Shown here: in pieces, positions 38,176 through 52,047 of the stretch
Position numbering within the stretch: position 1 is the stretch's first letter
Layout of the letters: the number at the start of each line of letters is the position of its first letter
Source: Hofstenia miamia
Lineage: Eukaryota; Xenacoelomorpha; Acoela
Assembly (NCBI GenBank): GCA_004352715.1
Contig: SCFE01000040.1
Coordinates: 2,071,063-2,135,062 of the forward strand
Length of the DNA stretch: 64,000 bases
Direction: 5' to 3'
Program-made: the position numbers and the translations under genes
The notes under the pieces: model-generated
What the model was told of the DNA's origin: nothing
Database searches by the model: none
Seen by the model: only the letters and a program-made list of their open reading frames with translations

Positions 38176-38984
38176 CCTGAGAAAGCACGTGACAATTACC
38201 ATAATTATATTTACTTAAATATTATTGTAAATACACTGTAATTTACAAAGAAGTTTACTTATGTACAATGTACAGTTGTGCGAAAACGTTATTAGATCAC
38301 ATTTGCAATTCCCTAACGTGGGTAAAGTTGTCTTTTTTGTATCAATACAAGGGCATAACGTAATAATGCCATTGAACATTGAATGAGGATTCAGTGGTAT
38401 AAATTCTGTAAATATGAGCTCTATGATCTAAGTACCTAAACAATAACACCATATTTAATTGTAACTCTTCCTAATATATAATTAATAATTAAATTTTAAA
38501 TACAAAATTTGAAAATCAAAGTTTACTTAGGTGTTATAAATTTGAATTGAAATGTGAATTTCTTAACTGTTTCAAAGTTTGTTTTAAAAGTTTGAGGTTT
38601 CACTTAAAGTTTTAAAATTTGATTTGAAAGCTCCCCTGGTAGCATGCATAATATAAGCTTGTAATATGGTTTTCCATCTAGAAATTTTTAAATTTCATTT
38701 ATCCTGTTCACATAAGTCTTATAGATTTAAGATAATTGCCAAATGGGCGTTAAACCAGATTCACATTTTCACGATAAGATTAAAACAAGGACATAGTTTA
38801 GAATGTCCTTGAATTGAAATAAATAAAACTTTTCAGATAATATTCCAAAGTTGAGGATGATGGGAACTTTCCAATTGCGTTATTGAAAATCACAATCTAA
38901 GTGAATATTTGAATGACGTCTTTAGTTGCTTTTGTTATTTACAGATTTGCAAGTAGGCTAACATTCTAAGTTCAACCAAATCTT

Positions 38985-39345
38985 TAGTGTTCTTTGGCCA
39001 TGGCGCGGCCACAGCTAAGCCGTTAGCTAAAGATTTTGTTTTACGGCCAAAATCCCGTCTAAGATTCATTTCTGATGATGAACAATATATTTCCATTATT
39101 TTTATTTTTATTTTATTTTTAAATCTTAGTTGCTATGACCATTTTCGAACTATGAACATGCTTTTATTGTTCCATTCAAAATTGCAGTATTTCATTTATT
39201 AGTAGTAAAAAGCTCCGACTACGGCAAAAAATCACGGCTAACAGTCGATTACGGCTAAAGCATTACAGCCAACGGTCGGCTAAGGTCAAATTGATTTTGC
39301 AAGCCCGACTACGGCCAAGAAAATTACCTCGGACGGAGAACACTA
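38985..39345. mobile_element. Small non-autonomous hAT-like element
   Basis: 361 bp with ends TAGTGTTCT at 38985 and the reverse complement of the same nine bases at 39345. Both halves are packed with GGCC/CGGCTA/TACGGCC words (38996-39050 and 39210-39320), the subterminal repeats expected for hAT elements. Flanking 8-mers (CAAATCTT and CCCAGCTT) agree only in part, so the target duplication is decayed. No transposase. Confidence 0.55.
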
Positions 39346-39696
39346 CCCAGCTTAGGCCCAACTTAATTCGCTGTTGAGATTAAAACCCATTCACAAATAA
39401 TTTCAAACAAATTATTATCATGTTCTAACTTCAATTTATCTAAGAAGTGTGGCAAAAATCCTGTTGCTGCTAGTTACATTCGATTAAATTTAATTTTGAA
39501 GACATTTTCTTAATATACGCTACGCTGTACACCGTTATCTAATTCATTAGAACAAATTGAGCCGAGAGAGAGAGAGCGCAAGTGTGACGCTTTTTTGGTT
39601 TTATGTAGCAAAATAATGAAGAATATTTTGCTAAACGAACTCTTGAATCATCTTCTTAGCATTTGTTTTGATACTTTAGCTTATTTCAATTCGCTG

Positions 39697-40051
39697 CATG
39701 GGTGGAACCGGTCGATAAAAATAGTCCGGCACTTCTTAATTTTCATGCCAGTTAACCGGCAGGTCTACCTGTGTGGGTCTTAGGGATATCAACCTGACGA
39801 GTATACAACCGGTGGGAAATATATCCTAATTGATTAGCTCTCAATTAAAGTTTTTAGTGATTTATATTTGAGTACAGAAATGAATATATTAAAAGAACAA
39901 TTAATAGTCGTAAATATGTACGAATTCATTAACATTAATTGTTGTTCATTACCTATTTGAGAACAATAATCGGATCCACTGCGTCGCTTTGTACTTAAAA
40001 AAACTTAAACCATTCGATAGTTTCAACCCAACCTAACCGGTTCCAACCATG
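39697..40051. repeat. Inverted repeat, possible foldback or hAT-like element
   Basis: CATGGGTGGAACCGGT (39697-39712) and ACCGGTTCCAACCATG (40036-40051) are reverse complements at 15 of 16 positions. GTTAACCGG words occur near 39750 and again near 40077. The element is likely larger than these limits. Confidence 0.45.
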
Positions 40052-43000
40052 ATTCGCTGCGCTTTCGAAAATATTGGTTAACCGGTTGAAGAATAGAATA
40101 GAGGGGTCTAAGTTTTTTTAGTACACTTAAAGTTATAAAATGGGATTAACTAAGGACATACTAAATTTAGTATGTCCTTGGATTAACTTGATCTATCATT
40201 TTCTGTTTGACTAAGTTAATGCGTAATTTCTCTGACAAATTAAACATTCGTAGTCGCGAACTGCATGCAAATTCCACAGACGGTCACTTCTTACTGATTC
40301 GGTTGTGCTCCCGTTGCGTCAATGCAATATTTACGCAATCATTTCTTGTCGCAATAACAAAAACGTCTGTATGAGCAGCAGTCAGAATTCACTTTCGAAC
40401 ATTTATCTACACAAACTCAAGTTTCTACTTAATCAAAACTAAAACACAAAACATTCCCATATGCATACATTTGTCACATGTTTTTCGAGAAAGTCATTTT
40501 CTGTCTTTTCAAGAATAGGTGCTGAAAGGTACAACTTTTAAAATTTGGATCGCTTAAAATTAGAATTGCCCCAATAATTTAGTAGGGTTGTTCATTTTCT
40601 TAAGCGGCCTTATTAAATATTTGCTTTGAATAGGGAAAAGGGCTAAGCCTCCTCCCTAATACCCTTGTATTCGCTCATGGGTGCACATTATGGCATGGTG
40701 TCATAACATTATGTACCATATTACGTAGAGCTTTGCGACTACTTGAAAGTTCGAGTTGGGTCTAGATGTGTAAACTTGGTATTGAATAGTACATTGCATG
40801 TTTGCCCACTTGAAAAAATGTCTATAATTTTATGATTGAAAGAACTTTTTTACCAAAATTTCTTTCTTGTCATTGGAGTTGAGTTACATTGTCTAGCGAA
40901 TGATCATTACTAACATTAAAGTGCAAAAATTGATTATTGGTAAGCTTTCCCTACGAATTACAAGACTAAGAACGGACGGTTTTTGAAATGTCACTTTCGG
41001 TTATTCTTAAAAGTTATTCAAAACCTCATTAGCACAGGTAGCGGTTTAACGTTGAGTTATGCTGTAAATGATGAAGTTGGTGTATTCAAAGGTAAGCAAA
41101 AATGCTTAAACTGCTTTAAATCAGTGTTCTCATGATATTTAAGGATATAAAAACAGGCAATAAAAATCATTGATATTAAATTTCTAGTACTGTCGTATTT
41201 ATACACATTCAATTATTTTAGACATAACATAGATATAATATATGGCAAAACGGATAAGTTAACAATTTTGTTGAAGCCCAATTTAAATTCTGTATATGTA
41301 ACAAAAAATTTATGAATTAAGATTATACTGATATTTTTAAGTTTACCATACTTGGTGGCCACAAAGTTTTTAATTACTATATCATTATGGCACCATGACA
41401 TAATTGGCACCTCTGAAGGATTAAAACTACTAATTTTTGCCAATCCCATTTTTTTTAGATTTGATGGGAATTCCTTGAAAATTTCATTGAAATCTCACAA
41501 TAACCTCTACATTGATGGGCATAAAAATGCCAATGAGCATCAGCATCCCTGCCTTTAAAAGAGGACCCAATTTTTATTTGACAAATCAGGATTATTTACG
41601 TATACACTTTCGAACAAATACTTACAATATATTTACTAGAAAATTAATCTATTGCAGTCTGAGTGAAGACTTAAGTGTTAGTCATACGTATGTCTGCCAT
41701 AATGAACAAATATTTACAATTATAATATCAATGGTTAACTGACTCATTAATAAAATTCATGAATTAAATTTTATCGGTTTTTATTCCCATCGCTAGAGGG
41801 AGCAAAGTGAGTTTATTTCGCCCGTCTTTTGTGATTGGCTGTAATATTTTAATAATGGATTTAATTCATAAATTGACGAGAATGTGGTGTTTACAATATG
41901 TGCAAATTTGCATTAAACTTAAAAATATATAATGCTATTTCTTTTCGAAGACACATCACATTTTGATTTGGGTAGGGTGGAGATGGACAATATAGCTCAC
42001 TAATTTTGTTCAAACATTGTAATACCTTTTAATGAAAATGGAAATTCAGTGTAAACGAAACTAAAATATGCAGCAAATCTACAATTGACTAAATTTAATG
42101 CACTAGTATTTTTAAGTAATAATGGCTTGCATCCCATGTTGTCTAAAATGATTGGTTGACTTTGCGTTAAATGGAAAAAATTTGCTAGGGTTAAAAATTC
42201 ATTTTCGCTTTAGGCCTGACATCAAAATTCAACTTTTTATAAACCTTAATAACGACTAGCATTGTAAATAGTCTTGCAAACTATAAAAATCACTGTAAAT
42301 GTCAACTTAAATTTGTTTTCATTGTTTACAATGGCTGTAGAATCATCACAATTGTTAAACAATTTTATTTGATATGCTACCACTTGTATCAACAGATAGC
42401 CAACCATTCTTCCAATAATTTAAGGATGTTATGTTCGCAAGTGCATATTTCTTAAATTTTAATTATAGCTAGAGCAAATAGCAAATTAATTCGAAGACAG
42501 CCTGTAACGGAACAACGCAAAAACTCCCATCAAATATGGATAACATCCATATCTTTTAACATGCTATTTGATAGGGCATTCCGCCTTTCAGACATAGAAA
42601 ATAAGCAGAATTAAGTTTTTTATTAAAATATATATATATATATCTATATATTAAGGGTGTTTTTCTCTTATATTTGAAATGCTGATCCAGTTACGGTTAT
42701 ACGTCTAATGCGTAACTTGAAAGATTTTTAATTTATTCCTTTTGTCTGTTACGCGTAATAATGCAGTGGATTTTATGGTGCGACAAAGATCGGATTACAG
42801 ATTAAAACTGCAATTTATAAAAAATAAATTTTCGCAAACGTATAGAAGAAGGAAACAATTTCTTAGAAGGTCCAACTGTAACCGAAATATAAACCTAAAC
42901 GATGTATTGTTTACGTTTTACTTAGGCAGGATAAGCGAATTTCAGGATAAGGCAATTGATTTTTGCTTAATCCTAACCTGCCATGTTCATTTTTAAGGCC

Positions 43001-43375
43001 CAAACCATTTTGTTCGCATTTTTTTAAATTTATCTGAAACCAATAATGAAATGTGTAAATTTTGGAATATGGACACTTCTATTGCTGAATCTACATGTGC
43101 TCCCACGTAATTGTGAAAATTCCAGCTAAAACCTTTTCCTGTATAAATTAATTTAAAAACAATTAGTGGTCCAATTTTCAAATGAGCTCTATTACCAATG
43201 TTCAGGTAATCAGGTAGTATAGGTCCATAAAACTTACAATTAATATCAACTATCTACTTGAAGTCTTGTATTTTACCAATGAAACGCGAATTTTAATATT
43301 TGTATTGTATCTTAATGTATGTATGTGTACCACGATGCCTTTTTGAAGAAGCTTGAAGTAATGAATTCGTTTTAG

Positions 43376-43495
43376 AAGATGACTTTATCCCTAAAACAGT
43401 GGTGATAATTGTGGGTTTGGCGTGTATCGGAGGAATCAGTGTTATCGTCTGCATCGCTATACTTCGTTGTTGTCCTTATCAGTCCATCGATGCCT
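43376..43495 (+). CDS. EDAR-like TNF receptor, exon 5 (transmembrane)
   Basis: 120 bp between attcgttttag|AAGATG and GCCT|gtaagt, phase 1 at both ends. The leftover G of exon 4 plus AA gives Glu, so the join reads EDDFIPKT before a hydrophobic run from residue 180 to 201 (VVIIVGLACIGG, then ISVIVCIAIL) ending in RCCPYQ. This is a type I membrane helix with acidic residues outside and a basic residue plus cysteines (possible palmitoylation) on the cytoplasmic side. It sits between the stalk exon and the intracellular exons, as in known TNFRSF genes. The long intron 4 before it (17 kb) is typical of this gene's layout. Confidence 0.87.
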
Positions 43496-44571
43496 GTAAG
43501 TTGGTTTACTGCAATAGTTAAATTTATTGTGAATATTTCTTTACATCGTCCATTATTTCAAGTAATCATTTGTACCGAAAAGGGCTTTGAAAATGTTGTT
43601 TAAAAGTTCAAAAATGCTTTCATAAGTTTGCTTAGCGTGCATTACCAGTGATAAAACTACAAACAAGATTCTCGTACATTTGCGAATCGGCACGATATTG
43701 CAAAAATGTTCACATTACAAAGTGTTTAATTTTAATAAAAGTTAGCTTACAAACAGTAGGCCTATGTCGTAATAATTATATGAAAATAACATTTCAAGCT
43801 GTCAAATGACGTAATACATGTGTCAATCAAGTGTGATCCATTGATATTTACTTTAAAAAACGCTTTACAAGTTCAACTCAAATTGAAGAAAAAATATTTT
43901 GAGTACCGCAGTGAAAAGAATAAAAAAATACATTATTTATCAAATTAATGTCAAAATTTAAACTCTATGAATTCTTCAATTCAGGTAAACTTAGAATTTT
44001 GGACATTTATTCTCGAAATCGTGAATTTCACAGAAATTAATAAAGTGCGAATGCGTTTAAAAAGCTTTAAATTTTTTTCGCAACATTTCATTTTTCATGA
44101 AATGCTATTGGGGATGGGTCAGCATAGGAATCACTGATGAATATAAGCATAATTTTTATAGTCCGTCTGGAGCCCAATTTTCTAAACAAAAAATAAAATC
44201 ATCCATTTGAACTATTGTTTGCCATAGATTTCAAGTGTTAAACAGCAACAAACTATGTGATTTGCAAATCAACTTTTTAAAAATGATTAGAATAGGTTGT
44301 TATTTTAACATGCTATTTTAAAAACAATTTATGTATGTAAATTCTACATAGAAAAAAGTTATACGTAAATTGATTTCTTTTATCGTGATTGCGTGAATTG
44401 TTCTCAGTGCTGTTGAAAAGAGATTTATGTGAGTGCATAGAGTATTTTGTTGGTTATTTAGCCCCTCATTTTCTTGGAAAAGATGAGAAGTGTTTCTTGG
44501 AAACGTGATACCCATCATGTTTGGAATGAAATTCTATCACTTTGCTCTTTCGTTCACTTATATCATATTAG

Positions 44572-44655
44572 CTTGTAAATATCAGTCTGAGCCAATGAAA
44601 CATGAGAAACATATTCTCCATGACAGCGATAAGAGATATTTCCAAAACTTTGGAA
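44572..44655 (+). CDS. EDAR-like TNF receptor, exon 6 (juxtamembrane)
   Basis: The acceptor is strong (ctctttcgttcacttatatcatattag|CTTGTA). Entering in phase 1, the T left by exon 5 plus CT gives Ser, then CKYQSEPMKHEKH and ILHDSDKRYFQNFG (residues 212-239). The donor GGAA|gtattt is only moderate but leaves in phase 1, which is what exon 7 needs. The segment is hydrophilic, as expected for the cytoplasmic linker before a death domain. I see no certain TRAF-binding motif. The linker is much shorter than in human EDAR, so a further exon could be missing. Confidence 0.6.
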
Positions 44656-45433
44656 GTATTTTAAGTTGTTTAAAGTTGCATTAGAAAATTGCGGCATATC
44701 GTTAACTGGTCGTAATTTTGACATTATACTTTTCTTGAAAGCAAAACAGTAATTTGAGTACAGAATTTTTGGGATATATAAGTTATTTTAACCTCGGGTC
44801 AAGGCTAATTTGTTTTCAATGGTAATATTCCAAACCTCACAAGAAAGGAGGGAATTTAAAAAATCACTGGGTGCGTAGTATTTTCAATAGGTTCAGTGGG
44901 GTAATCAGGATTTTCAGACGGGGCATCTCAGTTGTGATTAGCATGAGTGACTAAAGCGGGACGAAACCCCGCCAAAAATTTCCAAACCTCTCACCACCTT
45001 AATTTTAAGCATTTTCTTACTTTTTACAAAAAATTTATAATTTCAGCAATCAAAATCAATGTTGAAATATCCTTGCATGCACCACTGAATATGTTAATTG
45101 TTATTTGTTAGTGAAAAGTGCTTTTTTCAATAGTAGGTATATTGTAAAAAATTGCAATGTATTGTTCTAAATGTACACATGAAACAATAAAATTGAAAAC
45201 GTTTCCTCAAATTATAGTACAAAGTCGTTGTTTTCCTTGAACTCAAAACTGAACGAGCCAGTTCTGAAGAAGAATTCATTGTACGTTCTTGAGAATTTTA
45301 GGACTTGAATTTGATTTAGTCTAAAAAAGTGAACTGTGATCCAGAAATTGAGATCTGACAATGAAGTTCGGAAAACTACGAAACGTGATCATTTTTTTTA
45401 ATAATATTTACAAACTAATTGTACATAATGATT

Positions 45434-45655
45434 CTAAAAAGCTGAATTTTCCATAACAAAGTAGCTACGAAGCTGATTCGTTTTCATCAATCTTGTTTCA
45501 CTAGAAAGTAAAACCTTTTCCAAACAATTTACTACATCTTGAGTATTCATCTGGGCAAGAAGTTCAGGATTTGCTTCTTTTAATGTTTTACTGCATTCAA
45601 CGTTTTTAGGTTGCTCATTCTGCAGGCTTCTTGTAATGAGTTTGACTCGTCGAAA
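45434..45655 (-). other. Unrecognised coding-like minus-strand open frame
   Basis: An open minus-strand frame of 73 codons ending at TAG (45436-45434), without an early ATG. It contains ITRSLQNEQPKNVECSKTL followed by PELLAQMNTQDVVNCLEKV and RLMKTNQLRSYFV. The composition is balanced and helix-like, unusual for random AT-rich sequence. It matches no family I recognise. It lies in intron 6, antisense to the receptor. It may be an exon of a nested gene or a transposon remnant. Confidence 0.3.
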
Positions 45656-47088
45656 TCACGGTAAGATTTATTCCTACAAAAGTTTGTTAAGAGTTTGATA
45701 CATAGGAATCCATGATTTGATGTATATATTGTAATTGTAATGACATGTGGATGTTTGATTTTTTAAAAGCTGATATTGTTAATCCCAATCTGATGTGATC
45801 CCATTACTCTCACTGTTATTTTCCTATTTTATTGATAAAATAAGTTTTCATTCAATCCCATGACATAGCACCCTTTGCATCAATTTTTCGAAAATTGCAA
45901 CCATGTTAGTTATAAAACTTTGAGAAGATTGAAAAAATAATAAATAGAAATTTGTTATTCATTTTCCCAGACTCTTCATCTATGAATTCCAACCCATAAT
46001 GAAAATTTAGGCCCTTAAATTATTTACATTTATGTTCTTTTTGAGAATAACTTTTATGAGGTAATATTTAATATTTTTTGACTGGGTATATGTAAGCCCC
46101 AAATGAAACTATAGCACATTGAATATATTTATAAAATATGAAGTTATAATTGTGTTTTGACATGTTTACCCAGTTGGATAATTCGTGTTTTCACCAAATT
46201 ATATCACATAAATGACCGAGACAGGCTTATCCAAGTTCAACCGTCTGCTGAAGATTCCCCACATTATTCAAATTGTAATCTATCACATCTGATATCTATC
46301 ATGCATGAAATCGTACCTACTGTCTTCAGTGCATATATTTTACATTGTGATGTACATGCTGCTTAGTTGTTGCTACTGTCTACTATTTTTCCCTTAACTA
46401 ATAATTAAAAATGTTCTAATATTAAACTTTTTAAGTTGAATTAAATAACCTTCGATTATGTTTGAGTTGTTTGTATTAAAGAAACGTATATCTCCAATCA
46501 ATGCTACATAAAAATTAAATTTGCTGAGAAATCTTTCAACTTTCTACTAAGAGAATTTTGTAAGAACTCGGTGGTCTTTTATTTGTCAAAAGCTTCGCAA
46601 ATTCTGACCGTGAGTTTTTAAATCTTGAAAGTAATCTGTCCAGACGCTTCATATATTGGACCCACATCGCCTTGATAATTTTTCTCCAAGTTCGTATAAT
46701 TCATGAGTACACTTGGGAGCAGACATTTTTGTTGTTTAAATTCAATTTTCCTTCGTTTATAACTGCAATAACAAGCTTGAAATCAAGCCAGTAGGATTGA
46801 TTTTTGATATAGCCTACGTGATCACGTGCTGCTAGAACAATCCGAATTCAATTGTAGTTCTAAGACATCGTTTTCAATTTGTCTAACTTGTGAGTTTGTT
46901 CAAACTTTTAGGAGTTTAATTTAATTTTTATTGTGTTAAGTTGAGAAAACAGACTTCAGTCAGCATTTGTAATACATTTTATAGGCGTGCAATATTCGGA
47001 TGATTGGCTTTCTCAATTACAATCTCTAGTCTTGCTTACGTAGAAATGGATTTAAGGTTCAAATTGACTTCAATAGATTTCAATTGTT

Positions 47089-47093
<5 letters not shown>

Positions 47094-47136
<43 letters not shown>
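47094..47136. repeat. TA dinucleotide microsatellite
   Basis: Uninterrupted alternating TA run of about 40 bp; a shorter one lies at about 47355-47373. Confidence 0.95.
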
Positions 47137-47139
<3 letters not shown>

Positions 47140-48176
47140 CAAAAATGATAATGTTTACTGCTACACCAATAAAATATACATAAAAATACTTCATGGAATT
47201 CTGTGGGGGCAAAATTGAATCATTAGAATTTTAGTTGTGAAATTTAATTATTTTTGTGTGGTAAAGCACTATTGATTAGATACTTTACTGTAATCATTAT
47301 ATATTTTTGATAAAATAGTTTTCTGAAACTAGTTTAGTGATTTTCTCTCTCTTTATATATATATATATATATACTAATTTTTGTTTGGTAATGAGCATTA
47401 TTTCTTTCAATATCTTTAATATTTTCGCTCAAAATTCGTCGGCGAGTTTGCTAGGCGTCAGTGTTATTAAAATAATAAATGCAATTCATGCTGACTGAGA
47501 AAACATTGCTTTCAAAAATTAATGAATTGTACTTTATTAATAAATTTTTGTTTCATCATGTGCTTTGTTGAACGATGGCGAATAACTACAAAGCACTTAT
47601 ACAGTTTCATTTTCTGACAGTCGGAAGTTTACAATTTTAATTGGCTCTTCAAAGTAGCTTCCATCTTCCACGCAAATTGTTGAGTTATTTTTAAGTAGTT
47701 CATAACAAAGGAAAAAACAGCATATGTTGGAAAATGTCATTAAAGGTAGCTAAAGCTGATCTACATTTACCATTCATCTATGTTTTCGAGGTGTTTGGTT
47801 ATATGTGAAAGTGAAAAAAATAAAAATTCACTTAGCTTGCATATGCTTTCATATGGTATTAAATTTGCTGTTAAGACGTCAATTTACGCTTTGAATGATT
47901 GAACTGAAGAATTTTGGAGTAATTTCCTTTGCTTCAATTTTAATGAGTTTGTTAACTAACTGAGCATTTCATTGGTGAATGGGAACCAATCTCTGTTTTA
48001 ACAAATATTTTTCTTACCATTTCTTGTAAATGCACTTGATGTTAAAAATTGAAGACTATTTGAAAAAGTCTGTATATATGTTGGTGTGATAATACATTGT
48101 CAGCCGTGATGTTCAGGTTTTACTTCAGAACTAATATTGAATTAAAAGATAATTTGAAATCACTTTTATTTTGCAG

Positions 48177-48219
48177 CTATTGCTTTGATTATTGCTCAAA
48201 AAGTTGAGGAGCTCTTTTA
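48177..48219 (+). CDS. EDAR-like TNF receptor, exon 7 (death domain helix 1)
   Basis: A 43-bp microexon between a very good acceptor (cacttttattttgcag|CTATTG) and a consensus donor (TTTTA|gtaaga). It enters in phase 1 and leaves in phase 2. With exon 6 it reads TIALIIAQKVEELF (residues 240-253), which fits the first helix of a death domain; p75NTR has EEVEKLL at the same place. An in-frame TAG lies across the donor, so the frame must be spliced here. It depends on phase agreement with exons 6 and 8, both of which hold. Confidence 0.6.
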
Positions 48220-51200
48220 GTAAGAATTGGTGACTTTTCCTAACTATTTTTGGGGATCACAATCGCCTAATAAAATTTTTCTGAATATCTTCTCATTATA
48301 GGTATGTTATTGTTCCTCAACCGAGGATATAGTCTTCCAATTTTGCAGAAACTTATTATTATTGTTGGTAACATTACACGAAAACTATATTTGATAATTA
48401 CGAATGTTATCTAATGTATTTCATCGTTTGCAACTGTTAAAACCAATATGTCATTTATTTCAAAAAATCCAAATTTTGAGATTTGATGACCTCATAAAAA
48501 ATAATGAGGGCATCAAATTTCTCAACATTGCAAGTTGAAAGTAAAAATATGAAGAGTAGGAGGGGGTGAGGAGGAGGATTTGGAAGGGACTGATGCCCCA
48601 AAAATTAAAACTATTAAGAATGGTAAATTATGAAGCACAATTAGAAATTTGCAGATGGAGTGCATTAAAATATATCGCATGGCAGATTTTTCAACTAATA
48701 TCATAGTTTGGTAACATCTTTAAAAAATATAGGTTTATGAATAGGGTATGCCATAATTAAAATGGAAATTTTATGACGATTTTGTTTCTGCTTTTATTTT
48801 TATGTAGAAAAAAGTTATGCGCATTTGATCTTTTAATAGATTTATGGAAGATCATTCTCCATGTCCTAAATAGGAAACTTTTGTTAGCTTTCTAAACATT
48901 GTGCATTTTATAAATATTGGGTGAATTAAATACGAAGAAAAATGTTTCACTGCAAAACTTTGCGAAAGCAAAATACATGAATCCCTTCTTCATTTGTTTT
49001 CAACTAAGGACAACATATGGCACTATGCGCCTCATCTGTACAAAATTTTTATTTATTTTCATTCACTTTATTATTACTAAATTTTTATTATGTTACTAAA
49101 TTACGACTGTAAACCAAATATTTGCACTTTTTACACTAACAAACAATTAATGCCCCATACAAATACAATTTGTGAAAGATATAAGAAATAATGTTATCCT
49201 ATCAAGCTTGTGATCAAGACAAACACTGTCTCAGCAAATATGTTATAATTATGGCAATATTGGTACTAGGCAGGTGGTGACAAGGCAAAAATGAATATTT
49301 TCCATTTCTAGAGAATGACATGGAGAGAATCAATAGGTCATATTTTTTATTGTCAAATAAGTAACACAGCAATACTAATAAAAGGAAAAATTTGCAAATT
49401 TTACTTATGTTTTTCCGTTATCAAGGTTGAGGTTAGTGACATCTAAAACCCCAAATATTCTGAAGCTGATTTGTTTTTTTGCTGTCGAATAATCTGTATT
49501 TTCTCTCTTAATTGAAAGTCGCGATACTAAGTAAAGGATTTTGCTACCATCCTTGCATATCCTCTTAGGAACATTAAAGAACTTAAGTGTCTTGATCTAA
49601 TTGCTCAACCATATTCGACCTAGGGTAGATTTCCTTTCGCCAATGTTACTCAAAAACTTTTGGAGCTTTATTCATGAGACTTGGAAACTTTACTAGCTAT
49701 TGTTGCGGTCATACCCCCTCTCATACTAATTTTTTTATAGATATCTGCTCATTTTATGTATGGAATTGTTATTGTTTTTCAACTGGGATATAGTCTTCTA
49801 ATTTCTGCAACATTGAAGCATCGATGCTGATCTATTCCCTGAAGAAATTACGTCCATCGACGCTCTGTCTTTATATATCGCAATGCTTTACAATGCACCT
49901 CTTGAATATCCTTTCTAGTAAATGTGTAACAATACTCATGAGCTGCTCTGTGTATTACCGGTTACTTTAATCATTTCGCAATACCTAATATTCTTCGGCT
50001 TCGATTCAAATGCATAGGTTTAGTACAGAATTGAAATCTGCACTAACAATGTCTTTTTCGCTTTGCACCATGTGATCCTTTTTTCTGCGTCATGCATTTA
50101 GAAATATACAACCATGTCACGTTAAATTCCTCATTCAATGGTTTTCCCTTTCTTTCGTGGCCCGCCCTGTTTTTCTTAAGCTTTTCGATATAATTCAATT
50201 AATTTTTTGAAAAAAAAATTTCCCCGGTTATATCAAATTACAGAATATTTTATCGATGATTTTTTTGCATTACTAGAAAGACATTGATTTAGGGCCAACC
50301 ATTAATATCAGGTTTCAATTTGAGTACAAGTTGCAGCGGTCAATTTAGTATTCATTATGACTGTAAGCTTTCAAACTACAGCAAAATGGACTTTTAGTGG
50401 GGCAGCTGTTAACAATGGATAAATAAGAATCGACAATGGCTTTGAATACTGATTTCCTTCTAATATTAAATCTCCTAACACTCTTATTACTCAATGACAT
50501 CTTCTGTAGGGCGTTTTGTTTTTCTGTTGACTATTGGATTTCTACTTAATCGCTTTCAATGTTCATTAATACGTAGTATACCATTTTAACTGTATTTATC
50601 AAATCTTAGACGTGGCTAAACACTGGCTGTTACACTTCGGCCTTAGCAGACCGGTAGAAGCGACCATAGCCGCTAACACTCGTTTAATGTTATTGCTTTG
50701 ATGGTTTTGAGCACTTAGGATGGAAAAAATGAAGAAAAATATGAATTTGCAAGATATTGTAATTTCCCATTGAAATTTAATAATCATTTTCAACAATGGT
50801 CTATTGCGGTTTTGACAACTCAATGCCGGCAGAAACTGTATCATGGAGACGTTCCTTCGAACATATTTTTAAGACTAATTTAGTGTTCACTGCTAATAAG
50901 TTTATGTCAGATATTTCTTTTTGTATTCACCAGGAAGACTTCTGCTGACAATATTCAATATTTCAAATATTATTTTAACGTTGATTTTGTGGTATCTGTA
51001 ATAACAATGTTCATTAAATATTGGAAAACGATTTTAAAATTTTATATTTTTTTACAACAATATATACAAATTCAGACCTAAATCGTAATTCAGCATTGGA
51101 TTCTAAATCAGTGGTATTGATCTTAATACTAATCTTATCTTCAAAATTCAACTACGTGATGTTATTTTTTTACAGAACTAACAACATAGAGCCATATATG

Positions 51201-51741
51201 TGGGTGTTACTTGCTATTAACATTACTTTGTAGTAGGAGATGTATCATCTATACTGCTGCCTATCATTATTAATCTAAATTCAGTTTTAGAGACCCGATT
51301 TGAACTCGACATATATTTATAGGTGTACTTTGAATACTTTAATGTTGCAGTTACTGAGTAGCTTCTGTCGTTGATAATGATGCTGTATAAATCTAGGGAC
51401 GTAGCGTGAAAATAAATTAAGGAGGTATTTCGAAACAAAGGCAGAGGAAGCAAAGTGTTATGGTGACATAAGCTATTTTTAACAAAAAGAATTCTCTTTT
51501 AAATTAACTCCATTCACTTGAATATTTTACAAATTTGACGCTGACTTTGAATGTAGATATTTAGCTCAATTCTTAAACTGTGTTTGTTGTTGTGCTCCTA
51601 AATCATGGATGCACAGAAATTACAAAATCACTTAAACTTAAACTACCTATCGTCTACTTAAGGCACAAATGGTTTTTCCACATTGACTAAGAAATTTCTT
51701 CAAGTCTATAAGTAAATTTGAAAATCTTGAAGCATGGAAAG

Positions 51742-52047
51742 TAGTGGTGCGCGGGCCGGCGGCTAGTGGCCCGCGGACTCGGGCAGGCTAAAACTTTATG
51801 GGCAGATCATGGACGGGCTGAGATCTTAACGGGCGGGCCACGCGCTGGCACAGGGAAGAAAAGATAAAAATATTGTAAGTCTATTGTGTTTGCTATATTT
51901 CAAATCACAACTTTACTATATCTCAAATCTACCACAGGTAAATTTAACGGCTGAGTGAACAGCTGATAGTAATGTTTTTATTGAATCTGGAGTAATTTAC
52001 AGATACATAATGAAATCACGCTTGTGTGGGCCACGGGCGGGCTCAGT
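51742..52047. mobile_element. Non-autonomous hAT-like element (candidate)
   Basis: Begins TAGTGGTGCGCGGGCCGGCG and carries GGGCGGGCC/GGCCCGCGG words in its first 110 bp, then GGGCCACGGGCGGGCTC at its right end (52028-52044). The middle is ordinary AT-rich sequence. GC-rich subterminal repeats at both ends and the short length indicate a non-autonomous element. Right terminus and target duplication are not clear. Confidence 0.5.

Larger units (their letters stand above)
27533..43375. other. Rest of intron 4 (non-coding)
   Basis: About 16 kb without a recognisable exon. It holds a motif cluster (29275-29595), an N gap in TA repeats (34404-34590), a TATA-containing LTR-like stretch (37073-37330), a GC-richer block (38029-38175), a small hAT-like element (38985-39345) and an inverted repeat (39697-40051). 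Elsewhere I see only AT-rich sequence and short random ORFs. It ends at the acceptor attcgttttag|AAGATG of exon 5. Confidence 0.55.

Noticed and set aside
46157-46366. Open frame with somewhat higher GC after a reasonable acceptor (tttacccag), as a further intracellular exon of the receptor
   Set aside because: The acceptor at 46173 would need incoming phase 2, but exon 6 leaves in phase 1; no good donor ends it, and exons 6 and 7 already join in phase without it.
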